Positions 25,950 to 64,000 of a stretch of DNA of 64,000 nt are shown in pieces. Every line of letters starts with the position of its first letter. The first letter of the stretch is position 1. This DNA is from Chrysogorgia sp. JL179-B06 (Eukaryota; Cnidaria; Anthozoa; Scleralcyonacea; Chrysogorgiidae): assembly GCA_035772405.1 (NCBI GenBank), contig JAYKKM010000439.1, positions 8,103,501-8,167,500 on the forward strand, read 5' to 3'. The notes beneath the pieces were generated by a model. The model had not been told where the DNA came from, did not search any database, and was given only the letters and a program-made list of their open reading frames with translations. Both the position numbers and the translations under genes were made by a program.

Positions 25950-27062
25950 CAACAATCTGGGTATAGGATCGAATACTCCTATAAGCCCACGTGCTCGGTC
26001 CTCAACAGTATTTAAGCATAAACTCCACACGTCATGATTGTATCCTTCAATGGAAATAATAACGATACTGTCAGCTGCTATATAGTCCCACAAACGCGAG
26101 CGAAGAAATTGAAGTCGAACAATTCTATGTAGAACTAAAATCAATTGACGTGAGAAAAGTGCCAAAGCATATTATGTGCTGATCGTGGGCGGAGACTTCA
26201 ACGCACATTTGCCGCAAACTGATGGATATAGCTACTCCTATCATGCACGAAACAGAAACGGCAAAATGCTGCACAACTTCCTCAAGGAAAACAACCATGT
26301 CTGTCTAAATACCAACGAAGAACTGGTCATCGCTGGATTCAGATCTATTGCATGTGGTTCAAGACACAACTTGACTACATCCTTAACAACAACAAATGAA
26401 AGAACAGCGCTTTAAACTGTCGTTCTTATAACACTTTTGAAAACGTTAACTCGGATCATCGGATTGTGCGACAGTCTCAGTCTTTGTGCAAACAAAGCTA
26501 ACTTAGATTTGTTGCCTTAAAGGCAACCATCCACCATACGACTGATCCACACTGCATGCATAAGGATGATGAATACACAACTCATTTACTCTTATCCTGA
26601 AGAACAGATTCGCAGCTTTGCAATCTGAAAATACCCCAAACACATCCAACGAAACTTACAGCAATTTCGAAACCGCATACAAAGGGGGGGATGACACAGA
26701 ATTTTTTACCTCTAAAATCAAAGCGGACGCGACGTGTGCGAGGAGCTCAAAAAGGTTACAAGGGCGAAAAATTCAGACCCGACAAGAGCGAACAAAAACA
26801 AATTCAAAAGAGCTCAAGCTGCCCTTTCTATACTACATACGAGGAAGAACAAACCGTCTATCTGCAACGTAAAATAGACTTGATTGCCAATGTAAATATA
26901 CTATAACAAACAAGCTGCAACAGCTTAGATAACAGTCAACGAAATATGCGGTAGAAAAAGTGCCAACAAAGCAAAGCTCAACGCCTCAAGTCAAAAGGAA
27001 CGTCTCTGCAGTCTGTGGAAACAACACTTCCAAAACCTTCTCGGCAAGAAAATGGATACAGG
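25950..27062 (+). mobile_element. LINE fragment: endonuclease domain and linker
   Basis: From about 26060 the translation shows a CYSPTNASEE-like endonuclease segment; at 26185 it shows GGDFNAHL, the APE-endonuclease catalytic motif, followed by NLKENN- and LNTN-type sequence; SDHR near 26456 is the catalytic Asp-His. The linker VNEICGRKSANKAKL and LWKQHFQNLLG near 26935-27045 is typical of non-LTR retrotransposons. Several frameshifts and stops are present and the reverse transcriptase is missing, so this is a dead 3'-truncated copy. Confidence 0.75.
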
Positions 27063-27246
27063 TCCGACAATTTGTAGGATATTTAGGGTTAGGAATAGAG
27101 ATATTTAAGGTTAGGGTTAGGATTTAGGGTATTTTAGGGTTATCTTGTTGCAATTGCGTTTATATGTTTATATGGTGATGTCGGACTGGAAGGATTTAGC
27201 ATTGGGCTATTTTAGGGTTATCTTGTCGCAATTGAGTTTATATGTT

Positions 27247-27386
27247 AAAAGTAGGAAAATATGTATTTATACTAAAACAATTATTCACCTCAGGCTCAGT
27301 GAATATCGGTGAATAAAAACCTAGCTCGACTTCGTCTCGGTTTTTATTCACCAATATTCACATCGCCTTCGGCGAATAATTGTTAA
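27247..27386. repeat. 140-bp hairpin repeat, copy A
   Basis: Stem AACAATTATTC...GAATAATTGTT with inner arms GGTGAATAAAAAC / GTTTTTATTCACC. Direct copy B lies at 27852. Confidence 0.8.
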
Positions 27387-27772
27387 TTGTATAATTCCAG
27401 GCCTGAATTGAATATCCAATCGAGAAGTTTTAACAGACAGTTTGAACTGTGTTAGTTATAATTTGTAATACCAATCGATGTTTTCTTCACTGACGCTTGA
27501 CAGCTTTCAAAAACACACTAACGATCAAAACTGACGTAAAAATACAAATAATGATACGATAAACAACTTCCTCACCCTTAGACAGTTCTATCTTAAGAGA
27601 AATCTGATGTATACAGTGTCTTTATGCTTTAAGTTTTTGAGCTCTTTCGACGATTTATTAGTTATAATAGTATTTAGTATAAATACGTGAGGTGATAATA
27701 GAAATCGCGTGCGCTGATTGGACGAGCTACCTCGGATTATTTCTCGATAATCACCTCCAGCGTTTTTTCAAC

Positions 27773-27826
27773 ATGGCCGCCAGCCGATTTGTCAAATTGA
27801 CAGAAGAAGAAACAGAGAAACTATAG
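27773..27826 (+). pseudogene. 18-codon ORF start, Crypton/ZMYM-like
   Basis: Reads MAASRFVKLTEEETEKL then stop. The start is typical of Crypton/ZMYM-type proteins. An inverted CCAAT box (ATTGG, about 27717) lies upstream, and copies of a 140-bp hairpin flank the segment at 27247 and 27852. Confidence 0.4.
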
Positions 27827-27851
27827 CAATTTTGAGGAAAATGCTGTTCCT

Positions 27852-27987
27852 AAAAGTAGGAAAATATGTATTTATACTAAAACAATTATTCACCTCAGGC
27901 TCAGTGAATATCGGTGAATAAAAACCTCGACTTCGTCTCGGTTTTTATTCATCGATATTCACCTCGCCTTCGGCGAATAATTGTTAA
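27852..27987. repeat. 140-bp hairpin repeat, copy B
   Basis: Same as copy A apart from a 4-bp difference in the loop and a few substitutions. Lies 25 bp after the 18-codon ORF stop. Confidence 0.8.
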
Positions 27988-27999
27988 ATAGTTGCCATT

Positions 28000-28870
28000 T
28001 TGAAAAAAATATTCGTCATGTTTTACAAGCCATACATCAAAATGATGATTCCGATAGGGGACTGGAACGAATAAACTAGTCTGCTCGCAAAATTATTTTT
28101 CGGATCACTTTTTTGGGACCTTGACTGCGCATGTGCAGCCCACAAGCATTCTAGCTCTCTCACGTTGGCCTATAAACATAGAGTGCCTTCAGGGGTGTAC
28201 ATGTACACGTGGCGGGGGTTAGGGTTAAGATTAGGGTTATTTAGGGTTAGGGTTAGGATAAAAGTTCTTTCGAGTTAGCCAATCAGATGGCTTCCCATGG
28301 GAAGTGACCCCAAAAAACATTTCTGCAGTCTGCTCACAAAAAAACACTTTTTCAAGTATGATTTCTAGCGAGATGACTATCGTCTCCTGGGTTTTAAGCT
28401 CAGAACGGAAAGTAACTCCTGCAATAGTCAATGAAAATTGAGGATTTGTGATAGAAACTTGTAAATTTATACTAAACTACATTAGAGCTCGTTCCAAGAG
28501 CTTTCTTTTGATATATCGTACATATTTGTAAGATGACTATTTAAAAACGTTATTAGTGAAACAAATCATTTCACATATATTTAAACTAAAAAATATAACT
28601 TTGGATCTGCTTGGAATTTACGCGCAATCCAAAAGGAACGCAGGTTCTGACGAGATTGACGCTGGTTAAGGTTAGCTACTAGATCATGAAAAAATCGTTC
28701 CAGTTTATAAATTTCTCTGGTTTGTTAGACCACACAACCAATGGTCAGCGGCAATACAGAATAATTTATCAAGGATATATAAAAGATAAAAAATTACTAT
28801 GGGGAAAATGTTTGGGGAAAATTTAAAAAAAACGAGTGACTCGTAGGTTTGGAGATTACCCGCACGGTGA
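28000..28870. other. Telomere-like patch, no gene
   Basis: 28215-28260 has TTAGGGTTAAGATTAGGG-type sequence, also seen at 27080-27145. No exon recognised. Confidence 0.5.

Positions 28871-28872
<2 letters not shown>

Positions 28873-28927
<55 letters not shown>
28873..28927. repeat. (AT)n microsatellite
   Basis: 55-bp AT tract adjoining the 3' end of the minus Penelope-like element. Confidence 0.95.
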
Positions 28928-28931
<4 letters not shown>

Positions 28932-30660
28932 ATTATAAAGTATATGTAAAATCTAAACTTTTACAGATGCCGTAACACTGTGTTTCATGCCTGAGGCAAT
29001 CATCAGACGACTAACTAACATTGCTAACATCAACGTATTCACTGAATTATATACAATTCGCGCGGCATGGATCAAAAGCGCTAATTGTCGGGCGGTGTTT
29101 CTTTGAAGTTACGCAGTAGGTATTTGTTTATGTGGCGGCAGCTTGATAGAAGTTCGTTTCTTTCGTTTGTTTAGAAGTCTCTATTTTTGGAAGATTATAT
29201 GATACTTTTCGGCCAGGCAAAGTTCACATCGTGTTGATCCGTTTCGGAAGGCAGGCGCGCTGTCTAAAATTGACCACTTTATTTCTGGGTTTGAAGCGTT
29301 TTTTTCTCGAAAGTTTCAAACATGTTTTGAGAGTTCTGTTGAGTTGATTTTGTTTTGGTAGCGGAATATGAATTTCGATGTTTGTAGAGTCGGTCCTTGA
29401 AGGTATAACCCAAACGTTGCTATTGGATAACTGCTTCATTATACAGAAAATACAATGTGTTCAGTATAAACCGTGAAAGTGCACAAACTGAACAAAAACA
29501 TATAACAAAGACTTTGGCCGCGTTTCCAGACAATATAATTCTAGTGACTGTGGTTCTGTTAATCCAATGTAATTTGTGCCGTTGATGTCTGTGTCGGTTG
29601 TGATGTGGGCTCGGTAGACAAGGCTTCGAGTTAGGAAATTTCCTTGGAGGGGGAAATCCTTCTTGACCTTACAGTTGCATGTCTTACTTTGGCTTAATTT
29701 CTTCCTGGTTGTTGAGTATTTTTCGGTTATGCGATGTTACGACGCTCGACATATTTGGCATACCTGTAGCTGACCTTGATATTGTTCTTATATCGAACAT
29801 TTCTTTGTTGGACGATATGTTGTTGCTGATGCTCTTTGGTAGTTGTTTAATTATTCTTGGCGGGTGGTTAGAATTGGTGTGGATATAAACAGGGTTGTCG
29901 TTTTTTTTTGTAAGGCTTGTAGGTGTCGGTTGGAAGGTTGAAGGTGACGTCGAGGAAATTAGCTTCTTTCAGGTTGACTTGAATCGTAATCTTTAGCCCG
30001 AGGTCTTTTCAGATCTTGTCGGATGCTTGGCTGTTGATATTATTATGGAAAGCTGCCAGACCGTCGTCTCTGTACAAACCAATATGCGACTTTCCATAAT
30101 TCTGCGACATGATGCTCAAGATGTAGATACCTATACTAATTCACAGACTTCGGCTCCATCGTAGCTCGTGCGTGCATAATGATTTCCAAATCACTCTGGC
30201 TGATCGGTACGAATTCCTTGGCATAATCTATGGCTTTCGTTAACAGTTCTTCCGTTATCGATGCGTAGAAGTCGACTATATCAAACTGTGCGAAGCTGCA
30301 ATTTTCCTTGTCTTCTAATTTGTTGAACCACTCTATAACGCTTTTCGTATTCTTCTACTGGTGCACTTGGGTTTTTTCTTTCGTGCATGCGTTTATTCTC
30401 TCTAATACTTGCTTGCTAACTCGTCCTAGGATGCTTTTTGCCGGGTTTATCAGTCGGCATTTTGGTGTATTGTTGAAGTTCTCCTTGTGGTCCTTGAGGG
30501 TAATGAAGGCTTGTTGCTTGGCAAGGATTGTGGTTCTCTCTTGGATGTCTAATCTTGATGCGATCTGTTTTGACTTTCGGTTGATTTCGTTGTAGGTGTT
30601 ACTGTTGCATTTCTTGTAAGATTTCGTAATATAGGAACAATATCAAGGTCAGCGCGCTAC
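28928..30660 (-). mobile_element. Penelope-like element (minus copy) with reverse transcriptase and C-terminal region
   Basis: Reading down from about 30660, the minus strand encodes reverse transcriptase segments including GLYRDDGLAAF near 30070 (RDD in place of the usual ADD) and ANFLDVTFNLPTDTYKP. RSLVYRAHITT and NSTELSKHV (GIY-YIG region) follow, then RCELCLAEKYHI and LLNKRNELLSSCRH, a C-terminus seen in Penelope-like elements. Many stops and frameshifts. It ends in an untranslated stretch with a hammerhead motif and then an (AT)n tract. Confidence 0.72.
28969..29011 (-). ncRNA. Hammerhead ribozyme motif at the 3' end of a Penelope-like element
   Basis: Minus strand: stem I GTCGT, core CTGATGA, stem II TGCC/GGCA flanked by a T-T mismatch, GAAA, stem III AC/GT closing a 5-base loop, triplet GTT, stem I ACGGC (five pairs, one G-T). 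This is the only copy here with a looped stem III. It lies downstream of the minus Penelope C-terminus and next to (AT)n. Confidence 0.7.
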
Positions 30661-30850
30661 AGCTGTATGCCAAATATGTCGAGCGCATCGCATAACCGAA
30701 AAATACTTAACAACCAGGAAGAAAGCCAAAGTAACATGCATGCAACTGTAAGGTCAAGAAGGATTGCCCCTCCAAGGAAATTGCCTAACTCGAAGCCTTG
30801 TCTACCGAGCCCACAACACAACCGACACAGACGGCACAATTTACATTAGT
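30661..30850 (+). mobile_element. Inverted fragment of the same Penelope-like element
   Basis: The plus strand here encodes LPLQGNCLTRSLVYRAHNTT, almost the same as the minus-strand segment near 29600-29680. This makes a partial inverted duplication joined to the 5' side of the minus copy. Such inverted joints are common for Penelope-like elements. Confidence 0.65.
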
Positions 30851-30909
30851 TTTCAAAGCAAGGACGTCACCGAAGCCCTCGATGAAGCGATGACGTCATC
30901 GAAATGGGT

Positions 30910-31007
30910 GTGGTTTAGACACTACCAAGCTCTTTTCTACACCTATCTACTCCAGGTTCGAATTGAGTAGATAGGTGTAGTAAAGAGCTTGGTAGTGTCT
31001 AAACCAC
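30910..31007. repeat. Near-perfect long hairpin
   Basis: Arms of about 43 bp starting GTGGTTTAGACACTACCAAG, loop about 12 bp. Confidence 0.85.
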
Positions 31008-31244
31008 CAAGTGACTCTCACACACCCCTATCTTTCCCCCCTCACACGTCGCCACTCTTAAAAGAATCACGCTGCATCGCTCCTTGAGCGAATCTCGTCG
31101 AGTTGCTCCTCACACCAAAACACTTTCTCGAGTGTCTTGGCGCATCGACGACTCTTGTGTGAGCAACTCGACCTCGACATCCGCGAGCGCCACAGCGTCA
31201 CAGTGCCACAGCGTCTCTAGGAGTTCCACAGCCTCTTTTTCCTC

Positions 31245-31364
31245 TCACTCCAATCTCGCTAGGAGCGCCTCACTCTCGAGCCGCTCACACAACTTCGTCT
31301 CATCGACGATCTCGTTCTCTAACTCCTCATGCCTCGTTCCACAAACAGACGAATCACTCTCCAT
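31245..31364 (-). pseudogene. Acidic short ORF between two long hairpins
   Basis: Minus-strand ATG at 31364 reads MESDSSVCGTRHEELENEIV and on through a Glu/Leu-rich stretch to a TGA at 31245. Past the stop the same frame stays Glu-rich for about 50 more codons (EEKEAVELLETL), so it may once have been longer. Not recognised. It sits between the hairpins at 30910 and 31551, resembling the ORF-start elements at 27773 and 36526. Confidence 0.25.
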
Positions 31365-31550
31365 GATGCCACTCTCTGGCTCGGTTGGCGTAGTTTTTTC
31401 ACTTTTACAATTCCACTTTTACAATGTTCCAAGGTTTAACCAAGATTTGTCCCAGACACGGCACTTTCTCAATACTACTCTTGCCATTCCACTTTTAGCC
31501 AATTAATTTCCAAAGTTACCGGATGTGATGTCACAAGAGGCATTCCAAAC

Positions 31551-31867
31551 GGGTCTTACTACATCCCGGGCGTTCTTTGTCAGCGCCCGCGAGCACTCGT
31601 CTTCTGGACGATCCTTTTAATAGTATTAAGGAAACCCAACCCCAACACAACAAAAGATCCTAACCCTAAACCCCCCCCCCCTAACGGGTTTTCTAACCCT
31701 AACCCCCCGCCTAATTAGTTTACTAACCCTAACCCGTTAGGCGGGGGGTTAGGGTTAGGATCTTTTGTTGTGTTGGGGTTGGGTTTCCTTAATACTAATA
31801 AAAGGATCGTCCAGAAGACGAGTGCTCGCGGGCGCTGACAAAGAACGCCCGGGATGTAGTAAGACCC
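31551..31867. repeat. Long inverted repeat with telomere-like loop
   Basis: Arms of about 115-125 bp starting GGGTCTTACTACATCCCGGG. The centre (31660-31765) is CCCTAA- and TTAGGG-like sequence and a C-run. With the hairpin at 30910 it brackets the acidic ORF at 31245. Confidence 0.8.
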
Positions 31868-32164
31868 AGGATAGGTACTTTTAATTGTCGTTAAAAGTTG
31901 TCCCGTGTCAGCTTTTGCATTAAATTCCAATTTTAGAAAATCTCAGTTCTACTAGAAGAACGTGAAGTTCTTTTTATTTTATTCACAATTCACAAAATTA
32001 TTTATTTACCGTGGTCAATACACTTAACTATAGTAACCCACTCACACTGTCTTATGCGCATGATCAGAAACGTTTTCTATTTTTCTGAAATATCTCTGTC
32101 AACGAGAAAAACTAGAGCCAATACAACGTTTGACGTTATAAAAAACCAGCACCTTATTGACAAG

Positions 32165-61398
<29,234 letters not shown>

Positions 61399-61399
61399 A

Positions 61400-62190
61400 C
61401 CAATAACCTATGAATGTTTCAAAAATGCTTCAAAAAATGTGCACATAATTCAAAGACATATTTGTGTTGTTGCTGCCGCAGCGAGCGAGCCTGAAGCGAG
61501 CGAGCAAGGCAGCGAGACCTAATTTGTGTAGTGGGGCATTCCATTGCATTGCATTGTGGTTGTGCGCAGTACGAGTAACGTTCTGCGCACATCCACAATG
61601 GAATGGGCCGATGGGATTAATGCATGATCTTTCTTTCACTGCACGTGTTTGTATATTCAGTTGTGCTTTTCCTGTGGTTTACTCGGATACAAGAGAGCGT
61701 TTAGCGTTCTCAATTGTAACGCTGTCTTCATTCAGGGCAACGTTTGGAGCATCATATCACTCATATACATGCAGTAAATATGTGTTTCTAATATGGAAAA
61801 AATATGTAAATTATCTTAACGTAAATTTTCTATTCGATCAACTGATTTTGACTGTCAAACAAAGTTGTTTGAACGTTGGGTTGATATTAACACCGTTTAC
61901 TTTAGAATTCGTTGTTAATGCTAATATTATGCTAATTATTATGCTATAATTATTATTATGCTTATTTTTCATTGTTTTGTAACACGACACAAACTAAAAA
62001 TCATTTCCGCTTTTATCCACTGCCATCAGCAAGGCAGCACTCACCACCTTTTATCCACTGCCATCAGCAAGGCAGCACTCACTATACCTTGCAGACTATA
62101 CCTTGCAGGTAACCTAGTTTACATATAGATCAGTTGTCTAAAAAAACGCAGCATGTTTACCCCTGCATGAGAAACGTCCAGCGAATACTA
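61400..62190. other. Upstream of NOX exon 1
   Basis: Possible promoter or 5' UTR of the NOX gene; contains GAGCGAGCGA-type short repeats near 61480-61510 and the tandem duplication at 62008. No clear TATA or initiator could be assigned. Confidence 0.35.
62008..62110 (+). repeat. Tandem duplication of a 40-bp unit
   Basis: TTTTATCCACTGCCATCAGC followed by AAGGCAGCACTCACTA-type sequence occurs twice, then TATACCTTGCAG twice. Confidence 0.7.
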
Positions 62191-62196
62191 AGTACT

Positions 62197-62640
62197 TATT
62201 AACCGAGCGCGAGGTCCGTACGGGAAAATATTTTGCTTGAGATCTTTTGAGTACAGACCGAGCCCGAAGGGCGAGGTCTGTACTCAAAAGATCGAAAGCA
62301 AAATATTTTCCCGTACGGACCGAGCTTGTGAGGTTAATAAGGAATTTATTATATGTCTCGACTACAACGAGATATAATTTAGAGAAAACATTATTTAAAA
62401 TGGCTTGCTTTTTTTCTCTAGTGTACTCTGTCTCCGTAGCATTTAAGATATCATCTTCGTCGGTTAGTTCCTCCGGATAATAGAGTTGGCCGTGCATTTT
62501 TTGTTATTTCGTTTAATTTTGCTGTAGTTTGTTGTTTTTGTGCGGGTCCGTACACCGAGTCCGTACGGTAAAGTACGGACCCGCACGTTAGCCAATCAGC
62601 GTTCAAATACGCCAGTTCGGACTCGCAAGACATATAATAA
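62197..62640 (-). mobile_element. Structured repeat, related layout, with short ORF
   Basis: Hairpin 62197-62340 (TTATTAACCGAGCGCGAGGT...GAGGTTAATAA, loop rich in CCGAGCCCGAAGGGCGAGG). On the minus strand an ORF starts at 62497 (MHGQLYYPEELTDEDDILNA) and reads toward the hairpin; a CCAAT box (62596) lies upstream of it. Confidence 0.55.
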
Positions 62641-62689
62641 TTCCTTATACCGTTACTCTAAGGATCCAATGGCATGCGCTATATGGGCC

Positions 62690-63092
62690 TTGGGTTAGGT
62701 TACAAGATATGGATTATGGTATCGTTTGTGTTTGGAGAAAATTCTAGGAGGGTTTTGATGTATTGAAAGTGTTCGCAGGATGTAACATGGTTAAAGATTT
62801 CGGAAGAAGGATGAGTGGCGTGTTCTCTGATGCGAGTATAGAGGCAACGATCTGTTTTACCGATATACGAACTTTGACAACCAGGACAAGAAAATTTATA
62901 TACAACAGAGCTTTGGTATTCTGTGGGAGTTCGGTCTTTACATGAAAGAAAGCAATTAGTATTTCTGTTGTTTTCCAATTTATAATGAATCTGCATGGGT
63001 GTTTTAGGATGCGGCTGACTTTGTGCGTGAATTTATGGATTAGTTTCGTTCCATGCTGGCAAGGAAGGGGAGTTGAATCCAGACTTTTTTTC
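62690..63092 (-). mobile_element. Penelope-like GIY-YIG fragment, left arm of a palindrome
   Basis: Minus-strand ORF 62700-62996 encodes VVYKFSCPGCQSSYIGKTDR and LYTRIREHATHPSSEIFNHV, a GIY-YIG nuclease with YIGKT and the catalytic Arg/His region. It differs from the right arm by one residue (Arg/Lys) in 98. The left arm has a short insertion near 63045 relative to the right. Confidence 0.82.
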
Positions 63093-63288
63093 AGACTTTT
63101 TTTGGATAAGAGCGCTCATATCTCGTGCGCATAAAATATGTAGCTCTGACTCTACTTGATCAAATATCTAAGTTCATGTCTTGGACTTGGAATGGTTTTT
63201 CCCAACGATCTCACAAAAGCTAATGAATACCTTCAAACCTTCCTCATCACCACCAAACCACTGAAGTTGCTGAACCACCTAACATCAA

Positions 63289-63940
63289 AAAAATCTGGAT
63301 TCAACTCCCCGAACGAAACTAATCCATAAATTCACACACAAAGTCAGCCGCCTCCTAAAACACCCATGCAGATTCATTATAAATTGGAAAACAACAGAAA
63401 TACTAATTGCTTTCTTTCATGTAAAGACCGAACTCCCACAGAATACCAAAGCTCTGTTGTATATAAATTTTCTTGTCCTGGTTGTCAAAGTTCGTATATC
63501 GGTAAAACAGATCGTTGCCTCTATACTCGCATCAAAGAACACGCCACTCATCCTTCTTCCGAAATCTTTAACCATGTTACATCCTGCGAACACTTTCAAT
63601 ACATAAAAACCCTACTAGAATTTTCTCCAAACACAAACGATACCATAATCCATATCTTGTAACCTAACCCAACTAATTTTTAATAACTGTAAGATTATTG
63701 ACAAAGCTGAGCACTGATCGTTGTTACTCTTTAAAGAATCCCTCGCAATTCGCCGACAAAATCCAGATTTAAACCACGGAACTAAAGCCTCGAGAGAATT
63801 AATTATTTTATATTAATTAATTAATAGTTATTATCTAACTGTTTTCTGCTTATATATATATACTGCTGTAAAATCAATTCATTAGCATTCCTGATGATGA
63901 CTTCAAGCTAGTCGAAACGTTGAATTCTCAATAAATATGT
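63289..63940 (+). mobile_element. Penelope-like GIY-YIG fragment, right arm, with hammerhead 3' end
   Basis: Plus-strand ORF 63366-63662 encodes the same 98-residue GIY-YIG C-terminus as the left arm. About 225 bp downstream lies an intact hammerhead motif (63887-63925), then AATAAATATG. The arms are separated by about 200 bp. Confidence 0.82.
63887..63925 (+). ncRNA. Hammerhead ribozyme motif after Penelope GIY-YIG
   Basis: Stem I ATTC/GAAT, core CTGATGA, one base, stem II GACT/AGTC, GAAA, CG, triplet GTT ending 63921. No core mismatch seen. Confidence 0.7.
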
Positions 63941-64000
63941 TTACGTCTTAATCATATTTCGGTCCTATTTCGGACCTATTTCGGTCCTATTTAAGTCCTA

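Noticed and set aside
31084..31506. 140-codon Ser-rich plus-strand frame
   Set aside because: Composition mirrors the Glu/Leu-rich minus frame of the same DNA; no family, splice sites or repeats support it.
61464..61949. 161-codon plus frame upstream of NOX exon 1
   Set aside because: Starts in short GAGCGA repeats, ends in low-complexity AT-rich sequence; no domain recognised.

Overview
The window looks like animal (metazoan) nuclear DNA. It is AT-rich and intron-rich, and it is packed with transposable elements, microsatellites and palindromes. Penelope-like elements, CR1-like LINEs, a Ty3/Gypsy element, TTAA-type and hAT-type MITEs, tRNA-derived SINEs and a ZNF862-like relic together suggest a marine invertebrate, most likely a cnidarian. 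That assignment is an inference.

One host gene is clear and appears complete: a NOX5-like, calcium-regulated NADPH oxidase on the minus strand (positions 61398 down to 32165). I could assemble 15 exons with matching splice phases, giving about 972 codons. It has the whole NOX layout: EF-hands, six-helix ferric reductase core with haem histidines, FAD-binding lobe, charged linker, NADPH-binding lobe and the C-terminal phenylalanine. Its N-terminus is unusual. The two-exon EF-hand unit found once in ordinary NOX5 is present three times in tandem, with the same 2-0-2 intron-phase pattern. The remaining EF-hand pair follows in exons 6-7.

Layout. 1-13 kb: no host gene seen; tRNA-SINE palindrome (1.6-2.4 kb), TTAA MITEs (3.3-5.4 kb), an array of small palindromes (6.8-7.1 kb), hammerhead-like repeat units (6.5, 8.1, 10.3 kb). 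13.3-15.1 kb: large palindrome holding a GTGGTT minisatellite with a hAT-like element inside it. 17.2-17.4 kb: minisatellite. 17.5-20.8 kb: decayed Ty3/Gypsy element with one LTR. 20.8-25.7 kb: MITEs and a (TA)n tract. 25.95-27.06 kb: LINE endonuclease fragment. 27.2-28.0 kb: hairpin repeats with a short ORF start. 28.9-30.9 kb: Penelope-like element (minus) with a hammerhead ribozyme motif at its 3' end. 32-61.4 kb: the NOX gene. Its introns carry a ZNF862-like pseudogene, three LINE fragments, two further Penelope-like copies, and many MITEs and hairpins. 62-64 kb: a palindromic Penelope-like GIY-YIG pair, with a hammerhead motif beside the right copy.

The most notable non-gene signal is a set of at least ten sequences fitting the hammerhead ribozyme core (CUGANGA, stem II, GAAA, short stem III, NUH, stem I). 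Stem I pairs in copies whose stem sequences differ, so pairing appears to be what is conserved. Three lie just downstream of Penelope-like GIY-YIG ORFs, where hammerheads are known. Others sit in short units with no coding sequence, often as inverted pairs.
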